Positions 53,616 through 61,435 of a stretch of 64,000 nt of DNA are shown piece by piece; position 1 is the stretch's first letter; every line of letters starts with the position of its first letter. A model generated the notes under the pieces. It saw only the letters and a program-made list of their open reading frames with translations. It did no database searches and was not told the origin of the DNA. The position numbers and the translations under genes were made by a program. This DNA is from Rhizobium sp. ZPR4 (GTDB lineage Bacteria; Pseudomonadota; Alphaproteobacteria; Rhizobiales; Rhizobiaceae). Location of the stretch: contig NZ_CP157969.1 in NCBI RefSeq assembly GCF_040215725.1, forward strand, positions 868,001 through 932,000, given 5' to 3'.

Positions 53616-54041
53616 TCAGCGTTGGGCGACGCGCAGGGAAGCGATCTCCGCTGGCTTGTCGTCGATGATCGCACTGACGGTCAGGAGGCCGGGCTGACGC
53701 AATCTCAACGGTGAAAAGACAAGGCTGGCGCCGACGACGACATTGATCGGAATGCCGCTCGTGTCCGCATCCTCCACGACATCCTTCTGCTCGCTGAGTT
53801 GGGCGGCATCCAATCGTTCTTCAAGAAGCGGCTGACGGTCGCCAGGCGCGATGCAGCGTAAAACGATCGATCGGTAGGGTTCCGTCGCCAGGGTGATCAG
53901 ATTCACATGCACACAGAACTTCGGCAGTGAAAAAGGAAATTCCGGCAGCATCAGCACGCCGCTATAGACGCCGATGAAGCTGAGCTTTTCGCCGATTTCG
54001 GTGCGAACGTCGTCGCAAAAGATGCAATATCCATAGCGCAT
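53616..54041 (-). CDS. DUF6941-like protein
   Basis: A 141-residue protein beginning MRYGYCIFCDDVRTEIGEKLSFIGVYSG, a pattern I associate with the DUF6941 family of unknown function. The body is beta-rich without membrane segments or catalytic motifs. The ATG at 54041 lies six bases after the XRE gene stop; an overlapping TTG at 54050 is possible. It is last of three tightly packed genes (toxin-like, XRE regulator, this). Whether it belongs functionally to the toxin-antitoxin-like pair is unknown. The family assignment is from memory of the motif. Confidence 0.6.
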   Translation of the reverse strand: MRYGYCIFCDDVRTEIGEKLSFIGVYSGVLMLPEFPFSLPKFCVHVNLITLATEPYRSIVLRCIAPGDRQPLLEERLDAAQLSEQKDVVEDADTSGIPINVVVGASLVFSPLRLRQPGLLTVSAIIDDKPAEIASLRVAQR

Positions 54042-54046
54042 GTGTT

Positions 54047-54457
54047 TCAATCGTCCCGATCGTTGTTGCCGCGAGCAATTATCGTGCGGATGGCCCTCGA
54101 AGAACTCCAGGAAACGGCTCCGCCGGGACGAACGGGATGGATAGCTGCCCGCGTCTCCGGTTCGGAGAGGTAACTGCCGTCTGCTGCCGACCCCTTGGGA
54201 TCACGCAGCTCAATATGGATCTCCTTGTCGAGCGCCCAGGCGAGATCCGCAATCGAACGAAGCGGAAGCTCTGTCTGTCCGCAGAGATAGCGATTCAAAT
54301 CCTTTCGGCTGACGCCGACCAATTCCGCAAGCCGCTGCTGAGTAAACCCTTTCTGTGACCGCCTTTCGAGGACGGCGGCAGCCAGGTCGCTGCGAACATT
54401 CGCGATAAAACGGCTGGCTGCTCGCGCCCGCGCACCTATCTCAAACCGAAATGACAT
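54047..54457 (-). CDS. XRE-family helix-turn-helix protein (antitoxin-like)
   Basis: A 136-residue DNA-binding protein with an XRE/Cro helix-turn-helix at about residues 30-85 (RRSQKGFTQQRLAELVGVSRKDLNRYLCG). The Arg- and Ser-rich tail looks disordered. It overlaps the upstream gene by 17 bases and is followed closely by the DUF6941-like gene. In HigBA-type systems such a protein follows the toxin gene, neutralises the toxin and represses the operon. Here the gene order toxin-first fits that arrangement. Confidence 0.8.
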   Translation of the reverse strand: MSFRFEIGARARAASRFIANVRSDLAAAVLERRSQKGFTQQRLAELVGVSRKDLNRYLCGQTELPLRSIADLAWALDKEIHIELRDPKGSAADGSYLSEPETRAAIHPVRPGGAVSWSSSRAIRTIIARGNNDRDD

Positions 54458-54926
54458 CTTCCGGATTTACTCCCTCTACGCACAACGCATCATCCACACC
54501 GAGCGTGCGGCGCAATCGGCGCACCTCCAGCCGATAGCCGCGGTAAAGATCATGATCCTTCACATGGTCGGCCCAATCTCCAAAGACAGCGACAAAGCAG
54601 TCGCGCATGGCGAACCAGCCGAATATGCGGAAATCGACAGTCTTCAATTCCCAAACTGCATTTCGTTCGACCCGGATTGCCCGGAACTGTCTGCAATGAA
54701 TGAGCGGTTTCCCTGAAACGAATGTATAGAAAAGAAAGTCCAGCTGCTCGACAGGTCTGAGGACCGCACCGAGCGAAGATGGTTCGTCCTTGCTTACGCG
54801 TTCGCTCAGCCAATTCACAAAGCTTGGTGTCGCGAAAAGCAGTCGCTTGGGTGACTGTTTTCGACCAAGCTGAATCTCAACTTTAACGATTGCTTCGGAT
54901 GCCACGAGACTGTCAAACGTAGCCAT
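54441..54926 (-). CDS. RelE/HigB-like protein (possible toxin)
   Basis: A 161-residue protein. The C-terminal half has a pattern like phage-derived Gp49/HigB-type toxins: AVWELKTVDFRIFGWFAMRD, then FVAVFGDWADHVKDHDLY, which resembles the central beta sheet and the terminal Lys-rich helix. The N-terminal 60 residues are not recognised. It precedes and overlaps an XRE gene, as expected of a HigBA-like pair. The protein is longer than most RelE-fold toxins (about 100 residues). The ATG at 54926 is used; a TTG at 54935 is an alternative. The assignment rests on context and weak motifs. Confidence 0.5.
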   Translation of the reverse strand: MATFDSLVASEAIVKVEIQLGRKQSPKRLLFATPSFVNWLSERVSKDEPSSLGAVLRPVEQLDFLFYTFVSGKPLIHCRQFRAIRVERNAVWELKTVDFRIFGWFAMRDCFVAVFGDWADHVKDHDLYRGYRLEVRRLRRTLGVDDALCVEGVNPEDVISV

Positions 54927-55252
54927 AGCTGTCAACTAATCCATTATCATGTGGCAAGCCTTTCATCGAAGCTATCTATGGGTAGCATGAATTGCTGCAC
55001 ACTTGGATTGTATTTATCTAGCTTTCATATGGGTTAGAATGCCTAATCAAAGAAGAGTATAGCTCATACGCCATAGCGATACACATCTAATCATTTACTC
55101 ATTTCGAGGTAGGCGATTTATATTTCACATAGTCCTGCGTTGCTGCCCTAGTCCGAACGGTTCTCTTGTTCGGCTCTCCATCGGCGGCCTATTAAAAGGC
55201 TCGAGGGCTGCGAATGGTCGCTTGCCCCATCATGGAGAACAGGGAGGATCAC
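54927..55252 (+). promoter_or_regulatory. Curli operon promoter region
   Basis: About 325 AT-rich bases between the toxin-like gene and the csgA-like gene, shared as divergent promoters. A 5'-leader inverted repeat, CCGAAC (55153-55158) with GTTCGG (55168-55173), lies about 80 bases before the start codon. No CsgD gene is nearby. The csgA start at 55253 is fixed by GGGAGG, seven bases upstream. Confidence 0.5.
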
Positions 55253-56326
55253 ATGAGGACGATTGGAGCTCTCGCCATCTTGCTGGCAAGCACGTCTTTG
55301 ACACTTGCCGGGCCCCCGTCGCCGCCAGCCGAAAATGAATCGTTTATCGGCCAGGTGGGTGCGTTCAACGGTGCTTTCGTCAGTCAGAACACTGGCAACA
55401 ATGATGCTCTGACATTCCAGAATGGCGTCGGCAACTTCGCCGTCACCAATCAGGACAAGGCCAAGTCCAACACATCAGCCATCCTGCAGTTCGGTGATGG
55501 CAACGTCGCCTTCGCCGACCAGAAAGGCAAGACCAACGACCAGAGCACGTTCCAGGCCGGCGTCATGAATTTCGCCTCGACCCTGCAGCGGGACGGTGCG
55601 GACAACAACTCGACGATCGCCCAGTTCGGCTTCGGCAATTCCGCCTTCGCGGATCAGTCCAAGGGAGACAATTCCCAGAACACTTTGCAGGTCGGCGGCC
55701 TGAACTTCGCCTCGACGAACCAGACCGATGGCAAGCATGGCGGAAACGACTCCAGTACCATGCAGTTCGGCTGGGGTAACGGCGCCATAGTCGGCCAGGA
55801 CGGCGGCGGTAACGATCAGACCACGCTGCAGGTCGGCGCCGGCAACTTTGCCGTCACCTCTCAGTTCGGTGTCATCGGCTTCAACGGCAATTCGTCGTCG
55901 ACGACCCAGTTCGGTTGGGGCAACATATCCTTTGCCGATCAGGCGGGCGGCAACAACTCGCAAGACACGTTCCAGGCCGGCGCGCACAACTTCGCCATGA
56001 CCGGCCAGTCGTCGTTCTTCGGCACGAACAAGGCGACCACCGCGCAGTTCGGTGTGGGCAACACCGCTCTGACATCCCAGATCGCCAATCCGCTCGGCTC
56101 CAACAATTCGATGATCGTGCAGGCCGGCTATCGCAATACCGCGATCGCTTCGCAATCGGGGCTGCAGACCGTATTCCCCGTCAGCGGCTCGAACCTTCAG
56201 GGAACCATCCAGATCGGTTCGGGAAACTATGCCGTTACCTCTCAGACCAGCTCGAGCGGGCTGACGAACACGTCGGTTACAGCGCAGTTCGGCTATCGCA
56301 ACACGGCCGTTACCGTCCAGCACTGA
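55253..56326 (+). CDS. csgA: Curlin-repeat major subunit, CsgA-like, about 14 repeats
   Basis: A 357-residue secreted amyloid-type protein. A signal peptide (residues 1-20, cleavage after LAG) is followed by about 14 repeats of the curlin type, QxGxxNxAxxxQ, spaced 22-27 residues apart. E. coli CsgA has five. Two repeat kinds alternate: one with QFGxGN and one with QxGxxNFAxTxQ, giving a period of about 45 residues. The protein is rich in Gln, Asn, Gly and Ser with few charges and no Cys. It should form the main fibre of a curli-like surface amyloid, secreted through CsgG encoded downstream. The last repeat ends the protein. Confidence 0.93.
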   Translation: MRTIGALAILLASTSLTLAGPPSPPAENESFIGQVGAFNGAFVSQNTGNNDALTFQNGVGNFAVTNQDKAKSNTSAILQFGDGNVAFADQKGKTNDQSTFQAGVMNFASTLQRDGADNNSTIAQFGFGNSAFADQSKGDNSQNTLQVGGLNFASTNQTDGKHGGNDSSTMQFGWGNGAIVGQDGGGNDQTTLQVGAGNFAVTSQFGVIGFNGNSSSTTQFGWGNISFADQAGGNNSQDTFQAGAHNFAMTGQSSFFGTNKATTAQFGVGNTALTSQIANPLGSNNSMIVQAGYRNTAIASQSGLQTVFPVSGSNLQGTIQIGSGNYAVTSQTSSSGLTNTSVTAQFGYRNTAVTVQH

Positions 56327-56336
56327 GTGAGCCTAT

Positions 56337-56368
56337 GGAGGAGGCGAAAGCAAATGTTCGCCTCCTCC
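56337..56368 (+). promoter_or_regulatory. Hairpin enclosing the csgH ribosome site and start codon
   Basis: GGAGGAGGCGAA (56337-56348) and TTCGCCTCCTCC (56357-56368) form a perfect 12-base stem with an eight-base loop. The left arm holds the only good ribosome site for csgH and the loop holds its ATG (56354). It lies 11 bases after the csgA stop codon. It could end or weaken transcription after csgA (the following TCCTTT is a poor U-tract), or mask translation of csgH. Either would make the major subunit more abundant than the accessory proteins. Confidence 0.7.
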
Positions 56369-56782
56369 TCCTTTAACCGGATTAAGCCAGTCATCTATGC
56401 TGGTAGCAATCGCAGACGATCAGCGTTTTCTTTATTTCTGCATTCCTTTCTCTTTTCGATGCTGCTGCTTCCGCGCATCGCTCCCGCCTCGCAGACCGGG
56501 ATCGAGTGCCTGGTAACGGCAGATAAAAGGGAACCATTTCTTGTTGTACGGGCGATCGCAAGATCAGATGTACCAGTATCCGGGACATACAAGCTGGTTC
56601 TCATCAAGCATAATACGGAAGGTACGAGCCACAGCATTCAGCAAGGCAGTTTTGACTTGCAGCCAGGTTCGGACAATCTCCTTGCCACGACGATGATCGA
56701 TGCTGGCGGTGATGCTGAACTGATTGCAAAGCTATTGATCGAAACCGATCGAGGTACGTCACAATGCGAATTACCGGAATGA
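56354..56782 (+). CDS. csgH: CsgH-like curli chaperone
   Basis: A 142-residue exported protein: a long basic N-terminus, a hydrophobic core (FLHSFLFSMLLLPRI), then a small beta-sandwich-like domain beginning GIECLVTADKREPFLVVRAIARS and ending TSQCELPE. The two cysteines may be paired. This matches CsgH, the alphaproteobacterial CsgC-like periplasmic chaperone that keeps CsgA from forming amyloid early. The start codon lies in the loop of a strong hairpin. The 3' end overlaps the csgB-like gene. The call rests on family pattern and operon position. Confidence 0.8.
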   Translation: MFASSSFNRIKPVIYAGSNRRRSAFSLFLHSFLFSMLLLPRIAPASQTGIECLVTADKREPFLVVRAIARSDVPVSGTYKLVLIKHNTEGTSHSIQQGSFDLQPGSDNLLATTMIDAGGDAELIAKLLIETDRGTSQCELPE

Positions 56783-57291
56783 AATGTCTGAAGAGTTCGA
56801 AGATATTATCAAGTGCGATTATCGCATTGAGCACTTCATTCTACGTGATGACGGCAGAATGCAGAGCCGAAACGGCCTATGTCGCTCAAATTCCGGTTAA
56901 TGTGACCACACCGGTAACATTCAACGATGTTACCACTCAGCCACTACCGGAGAGGCGTCATCCATCGGTAAATTACGCCGGGACGGGCGCTATAAATGTG
57001 CCGGAAGCGAATGTTGGGTCACGCGGTAATAATATAGCGCAGACACTGCAGATTGGTATGCGTAATAGTGTGTATCAGCTCCAAGGCGGGTCAGGTAATA
57101 TATCAACTGCAGGAATCATAGGAAATTACGGAAATATAAACGTACTGCAAGCCGGAAATAACCTTAGATCGAATGTCGTATTGCTGAATGGGGCGGGCTT
57201 GAATGTCAGTGTTCTTCAGCCTGCAGGTTCCGCACCGGTCAATGTGCTGATCGCACGCTTGCCGGGTGGTGGATTGCTTATCAAGCGCTGA
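56764..57291 (+). CDS. csgB: Curlin-repeat minor subunit, CsgB-like
   Basis: A 175-residue secreted protein with a signal peptide (about residues 1-35) and a Pro/Thr-rich spacer. About four degenerate curlin repeats follow: LQIGMRNSVYQLQGG, IGNYGNINVLQAGNN, GAGLNVSVLQP. It ends in a basic IARLPGGGLLIKR, recalling the charged end by which E. coli CsgB anchors to the cell surface. It is probably the nucleator. It overlaps the csgH stop; the ATG at 56764 follows GAGG, and an ATG at 56779 forms an ATGA overlap. Base composition is more AT-rich than the flanking genes. Confidence 0.8.
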   Translation: MRITGMKCLKSSKILSSAIIALSTSFYVMTAECRAETAYVAQIPVNVTTPVTFNDVTTQPLPERRHPSVNYAGTGAINVPEANVGSRGNNIAQTLQIGMRNSVYQLQGGSGNISTAGIIGNYGNINVLQAGNNLRSNVVLLNGAGLNVSVLQPAGSAPVNVLIARLPGGGLLIKR

Positions 57292-57331
57292 GTGGGCGCG
57301 GCCATGTTTTCGGGCAACGGAGAAGATGCCA

Positions 57332-57640
57332 ATGATGATATGTAGGGCGATCGCTGCAATCGGTCTGATTGCAGCAATGACAATGTCGGCTTCCGCCGGG
57401 CAGTTGGTCTATCAGCCGACCAATCCGACCTTTGGGGGCAATCCGCTGAATGGCACGTTCCTGCTGTCGACGGCGCAAACGCAGGGCGATGGCGTCAAAT
57501 CCGGCCAGCAGCAGACACCGGATCTATCCGGTCTCAACAATGCGTTGGGCAACCTTGGAAATGTCAATCAAGGCACGGGTTCAACTGGAACATCTCCGGT
57601 CATCGTAATCCAGAGCGGCCAGGTGCCGGCTAATCCTTGA
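57332..57640 (+). CDS. csgF: Curli assembly protein CsgF
   Basis: A 102-residue exported protein with a signal peptide (residues 1-21, cleavage after ASA). The mature N-terminus GQLVYQPTNPTFGGNPLNG is the CsgF signature, the part that in E. coli inserts into the CsgG pore. The rest is Gly/Asn/Gln-rich with a hydrophobic tail (PVIVIQSGQV). It couples nucleation to secretion at the outer membrane. The ATG at 57332 lies nine bases after GGAG; ATGs at 57326 and 57335 are alternatives. Confidence 0.92.
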   Translation: MMICRAIAAIGLIAAMTMSASAGQLVYQPTNPTFGGNPLNGTFLLSTAQTQGDGVKSGQQQTPDLSGLNNALGNLGNVNQGTGSTGTSPVIVIQSGQVPANP

Positions 57641-57696
57641 GCCAAATTGATTGCGTCATCGTTCGGTGTTGTTGGGAGCGATTTATTCGAGCGGCC

Positions 57697-58677
57697 ATGT
57701 CACATGTTGGTTTTCCTGTTGCAGCCATTCTATGCGGGTTGGGTCTTACTGGCTGTGCTGCCGCGGGCAGCAGCCTTGACCCGATGAGTGCTCCGGCAAC
57801 CCTCATGCCCGCCACAAAGTCGGGCGTGGCGTTGGAGAGCCTTCCGCCGCCCATACAAAAGCTTGATGTGGCAGTCTATTCGTTTCCTGACCTGACTGGG
57901 CAGAACAAACCCAATGAAAACTTCGCCGAATATTCCCGCGCTCTGACGCAAGGCGGCGCGCAGTTGTTGACTGATGTGCTGACCAAGGCCGGTAATGGCA
58001 ACTGGTTCAGTGTCGTGGAACGCACGGACCTGCAATCGTTGCTGCAGGAACGGCAGATCATCCAGAACACGAGGTCGGCGGTTTACGGCGCCAAGGCTGG
58101 CGGCATCCCGCCGCTCCGGTTTGCCGGCGTGCTGCTCGATGGCGGTATCATAGGCTATGATTCCAATGAAACGACGGGCGGTATCGGTGCCAACTATCTC
58201 GGGATTGGCGGAAATACGCAGTATCGCAAGGACATTGTAACCGTATCCCTGCGGGCCGTCAGCGTCAGTACGGGGCGTGTGCTGGCCTCGGTCAGCACGA
58301 CCAAGACGATCTATTCCGTCCAGCTGCAGGGATCGGCGTTCCGCTTCGTCGGCGTCGACCAGCTGCTCCAGATCGAGGGCGGCATTACACGAAATGCACC
58401 CACGACTTTGGGCGTCCAGGAAGGCATTCAGCTCGCAGTCTATTCACTGATCTTCGAAGGCGTGAGGAACGGGCTGTGGCAATTCAGGGATGCGGCCGCC
58501 GGCGCAGCATTCATGCGATATCTGGACGAGCATCAAAGAGCCATGACGTACAAGCTCGATGCCAACGGCCGGCCGATCGGCCCGGCGGTCACGGTTCCCG
58601 CCGCCAGCGCAGCGCAACCGGCCGTCGAGGCTGCGTCCCAGCCCATCCTGGTCAAGGACAAGCCGAAGAGCTCATGA
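57697..58677 (+). CDS. csgG: Curli secretion channel lipoprotein CsgG
   Basis: A 326-residue outer-membrane lipoprotein. The signal peptide ends in the lipobox LTGC, and the CsgG core shows VAVYSFPDLTGQNKPNENFAEYSRALTQGG, WFSVVERTDLQSLLQERQIIQ and FAGVLLDGGIIGYDSN. Further along are VSLRAVSVSTGRVLASVSTTKTIYS and a C-terminal block before a low-complexity tail. Nine copies form the pore for the curlin subunits. The ATG at 57697 gives a normal lipoprotein signal; the frame opens at 57637, where it overlaps the csgF end. No csgE or csgD gene lies in the window. Confidence 0.93.
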   Translation: MSHVGFPVAAILCGLGLTGCAAAGSSLDPMSAPATLMPATKSGVALESLPPPIQKLDVAVYSFPDLTGQNKPNENFAEYSRALTQGGAQLLTDVLTKAGNGNWFSVVERTDLQSLLQERQIIQNTRSAVYGAKAGGIPPLRFAGVLLDGGIIGYDSNETTGGIGANYLGIGGNTQYRKDIVTVSLRAVSVSTGRVLASVSTTKTIYSVQLQGSAFRFVGVDQLLQIEGGITRNAPTTLGVQEGIQLAVYSLIFEGVRNGLWQFRDAAAGAAFMRYLDEHQRAMTYKLDANGRPIGPAVTVPAASAAQPAVEAASQPILVKDKPKSS

Positions 58678-58694
58678 TCGTTGCCGACGCCAGA

Positions 58695-58985
58695 TCATTT
58701 CTTCCGGCAGATTTCCGATTGTGCGTTGTCAGGCCCGCAGGTTACCGCCCCGTTCTGGTTGCTTGCATTCGAATTTGGTTTGGCGGGAGCCTTCGCGGTA
58801 GGTCCCTTTTCCAGGTTACCGTTCTTCCTCACCGGAATACGTCCTTTCACCTGGGGAATTTGAGTCTCTGAAAATCCGGCACGCCGGATGATGGGTTGGC
58901 TGCTTGCTAGAACATCTGCTGAGCCAAGCGTGCCGGCAAGAAGCAGGATAGTCGTAACAGCAATGATTTTCTTGGGATGCATCAT
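58695..58985 (-). CDS. Small secreted protein of unknown function
   Basis: A 96-residue protein with a signal peptide (MHPKKIIAVTTILLLAGTLG core). The short mature part is rich in Pro, Lys and Asn and contains two cysteines near the end (VTCGPDNAQSEICRKK), probably a disulphide. It starts behind AGGAG, 10 bases upstream. It is convergent with csgG, whose stop codon is 17 bases away, and may be an accessory or unrelated exported factor. It does not resemble CsgE. I do not recognise the family. Confidence 0.65.
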   Translation of the reverse strand: MMHPKKIIAVTTILLLAGTLGSADVLASSQPIIRRAGFSETQIPQVKGRIPVRKNGNLEKGPTAKAPAKPNSNASNQNGAVTCGPDNAQSEICRKK

Positions 58986-59180
58986 GTCGATACTGCTCCT
59001 AAATCGCAATCTCGAGCCGCTATGGAATTGTCGGCTCCGAACATGCCGCTCTCGAAGTTTCAACTGGCCGAAAGCCCTTCGGTTCCATATTTGCTGCCGC
59101 TCTTATCGGCGGTCTCGCTCTGGCCGGGCGCACGAGGCGATCGCCCGGTGCATATCTCATTGTTCGCCGTCGAAACGCAG

Positions 59181-59522
59181 TCAGCGTGACACTGTCCCTG
59201 ACCCGACAGTCGGCAAGTGGCCATCGGTCGGTGCGGGTGCGACCCGCTCGGTAACGCCATTGCCGACATTCGGAAAGATGCTGCTTACCAATCGGACTTT
59301 CGCCTGTGCTCGCGAAGCCTGCCTCTGCTTGTGCGGTGTCGCCCGGCGATTGGTCGGCGGCTGGTGCGCGGGCATGACGGATGTCTCCGGCAACTGTTCG
59401 ACGAAGGCAGGATTTGCTTCCGCGGAGGGCGCTTGTTGCAGATAGCTTTCGTCGCATACGGCGCCATCGGTCAGCGCGAGCATGACGATCAGGGAGTAAC
59501 CGGCAACGAGCTTCGATGTCAT
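59181..59522 (-). CDS. Small secreted protein of unknown function
   Basis: A 113-residue protein with a signal peptide (about residues 1-22) and a Pro/Ala/Thr-rich, basic mature part without cysteines apart from one near the cleavage site. It is likely exported and unstructured. AAGGAAA lies upstream of the ATG at a somewhat long spacing. It diverges from the IalB-family gene with an AT-rich region of 160 bases between them. No family recognised. The gap at 58986-59180 to the next small gene on this strand is empty. Confidence 0.55.
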   Translation of the reverse strand: MTSKLVAGYSLIVMLALTDGAVCDESYLQQAPSAEANPAFVEQLPETSVMPAHQPPTNRRATPHKQRQASRAQAKVRLVSSIFPNVGNGVTERVAPAPTDGHLPTVGSGTVSR

Positions 59523-59682
59523 CGGAATCGGTTTCCTTGTGTGTTATTAAATATTATTCGCCTATATTTAATATATAAATTGAAAATTTATCGAATTTTT
59601 ATCTGTTTAATAAAATTAAAATCACTATATATTCGACAATATTATCACTTTATTGTAGAATTGCAAATTAAATCGGGAGGAG
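59523..59682. promoter_or_regulatory. AT-rich divergent promoter region
   Basis: About 160 bases of extreme AT-richness (59540-59670) between the divergent small secreted protein and IalB-family genes. This is typical of promoter DNA and of xenogeneic silencer targets. No clear palindrome was seen. Confidence 0.45.
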
Positions 59683-60315
59683 ATGATGAATTTATATTTG
59701 AGGCCATCCGTGTTTTGTGCGGCTTTCTTGCTCTGGGGAGCAGGTGTTTCCTCGACGCTAGGGGCCGATAATAGTCCAGGCGCGCCGCCATCGGGGTCTC
59801 AAAATGTGACGCCGGATGCCGGCAAGGTCGATCCATCCAAGGTCCCAGCGCCGGCTCCAGATGCATCCGCGCAGGCCACTCCGCAGATTACCGAACAGAA
59901 GTTCGATGCGTGGACATTGCAATGTTCGGCCGACAAAACGATGAAGCCGCGCTGCCAGATCGTCTATCGATTGACGTCACCGGATCAAAAGCAAGTATTC
60001 ATGGTCATCAGCATGGCGCGTTCCGCGGACAAAAAGGTTGGCATGCAAATGGCTCTTCCACTCGGGTTTGCTATTCAGGGTGGTGTGAAGATTGGCTTCG
60101 GCAGCAAGTATTCGACGATGGCGAAGGTATCGCGCTGCACTACGCAAGGATGCCTGGTGGAGGGGCTGTGCCCACCCGAAATGCTTGCCGCCTTGATGAA
60201 GGAAAAGTCGGGAAAAGTCTCGATCCGGATGATGCAGGGAAACATGGCGGAGCTTCCGATTTCTCTGACCGGGTTCGGCGCCGCCTTCCAGGCAATGCAG
60301 GCAGATAGCGGGTGA
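59683..60315 (+). CDS. Invasion-associated locus B (IalB) family protein
   Basis: A 210-residue exported protein: signal peptide (about residues 1-28), a Pro/Ala-rich spacer, then the IalB domain from about residue 70. The domain has FDAWTLQCSADKTMKPRCQIVYRL, LGFAIQGGVKIGFG and the Cys-containing SRCTTQGCLVEGLCPPEMLAAL. Family members are periplasmic or surface proteins needed for host entry in Bartonella and common in rhizobia, with unclear biochemistry. GGGAGGAG lies directly before two consecutive ATGs (59683 and 59686); the second has the better spacing. Confidence 0.87.
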   Translation: MMNLYLRPSVFCAAFLLWGAGVSSTLGADNSPGAPPSGSQNVTPDAGKVDPSKVPAPAPDASAQATPQITEQKFDAWTLQCSADKTMKPRCQIVYRLTSPDQKQVFMVISMARSADKKVGMQMALPLGFAIQGGVKIGFGSKYSTMAKVSRCTTQGCLVEGLCPPEMLAALMKEKSGKVSIRMMQGNMAELPISLTGFGAAFQAMQADSG

Positions 60316-60475
60316 CGATTGAGGCGATCTGCCTTGCGTCATGACTTCGCCGGCGGCAAAGAGAGATCTTCCGATATCGTTGCTCATGGAGGCTTGGTGA
60401 TCTCCGGAAATTCAGGATCGCTCCCGACTTCCCGTGGGTTTGGCAGGCTCCACGCCGCTTGCGCGTTTCCTGCAG

Positions 60476-60515
60476 AGCGGCGAAGGAGGCTGCTCGCACG
60501 ATCTCCTTCGCCGCT
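60476..60515. terminator. Bidirectional terminator hairpin
   Basis: AGCGGCGAAGGAG (60476-60488) pairs perfectly with CTCCTTCGCCGCT (60503-60515) around a 14-base loop and is followed by TTTA on the plus strand. It lies between the convergent ends of the IalB-family and alanyl-tRNA-synthetase-like genes. Confidence 0.75.
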
Positions 60516-60532
60516 TTTATCATCGGTCGAAC

Positions 60533-61435
60533 CTACTTTGCATTCATCGCCTGCAGGTAGGCAATATCGATGCCGTGCGTGTCAAACCACCACTCCGGCG
60601 GCATGTCGGGATATTTTTCGCGAAGGCGCAAATATCTGGAGCGCAATCGCTCCTGACGCTCGACTTCCTGTTCGAAATAGGGATGGTCCAGCATTCCCCC
60701 CATCACATGGATACGACGCAGGAGCTTTCGCAAGACGTATCCTTGCTCCTTGTTTCCCGGTTCATAGCCGCTTTCCACGATCGTCGTGACGGTGTCGCAC
60801 AGCGTGCCGAGCGCATTGGCGGGCAGGGTGCCGTTCAAGATCATGTCCAGGCGTTCGGCGCCGAAGCCGACGTCGATACAGGTCCCGAGCGGATTGACGA
60901 TGTTCCCGATCTCGATGCTGTCCTTGTAGAACTCGGTGCAGTATCCGCTGATGCTGCCGTCGCTCCAGGTGCATTCGTCATCCGGGATGATGGGAATGCG
61001 GCCGCGATAGAACGGCGTCCATTCCTCGAGGCGATCCGGATGGATCGTGACATGATCGGGCATGAGGCCAAGGGTTCCGAGAAACTCGAGCCAGAAATCG
61101 ATAGCGTCACCGACAGCCATCTCCCTGAACGAGAAAAGCCCCAGCATCGTGAAGTGAAGGAAATGCGTTCCGTCCCCGATCTCGTCGAGATCGCCCATTC
61201 TCAGGCAGGCCTGAGTATTGGCGACAGTACCAATATGGTAAGGGTCGGAGAAGAGGGGTTTGTACTGCTGCATCCCAGCGCTGCAGAAGAGCGTGGTATT
61301 ATCATGCGGCCTTACGGAGTCTGTGCGTGTGAATTTGATGCCTTTGGAAAGGCAGAAGTCTCGGTATTGCTGGATCAGGCGTCCCGCGATGACATAGGCA
61401 ACCTCCTTTGCTGTTCGTGTGCCTTCTCGAAACAT
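60533..61435 (-). CDS. Stand-alone alanyl-tRNA synthetase-like catalytic core
   Basis: About 300 residues related to the N-terminal half of AlaRS. It contains the class II core (HDNTTLFCSAGMQQYKPLF; motif 2-like TQACLRMGDLDEIGDGTHF; MLGLFSFREM; motif 3 VGFGAERLDMI), then part of the tRNA-recognition domain (PGNKEQGYVLRKLLRR, FDTHGIDIAYL). The editing and C-Ala domains are absent, and full AlaRS is about 880 residues. Motif residues for ATP binding look intact, so it could make an aminoacyl-adenylate for a purpose other than normal translation. The start is uncertain: an ATG at 61435 or a GTG at 61501, neither with a strong ribosome site. Confidence 0.8.
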   Translation of the reverse strand: MFREGTRTAKEVAYVIAGRLIQQYRDFCLSKGIKFTRTDSVRPHDNTTLFCSAGMQQYKPLFSDPYHIGTVANTQACLRMGDLDEIGDGTHFLHFTMLGLFSFREMAVGDAIDFWLEFLGTLGLMPDHVTIHPDRLEEWTPFYRGRIPIIPDDECTWSDGSISGYCTEFYKDSIEIGNIVNPLGTCIDVGFGAERLDMILNGTLPANALGTLCDTVTTIVESGYEPGNKEQGYVLRKLLRRIHVMGGMLDHPYFEQEVERQERLRSRYLRLREKYPDMPPEWWFDTHGIDIAYLQAMNAK

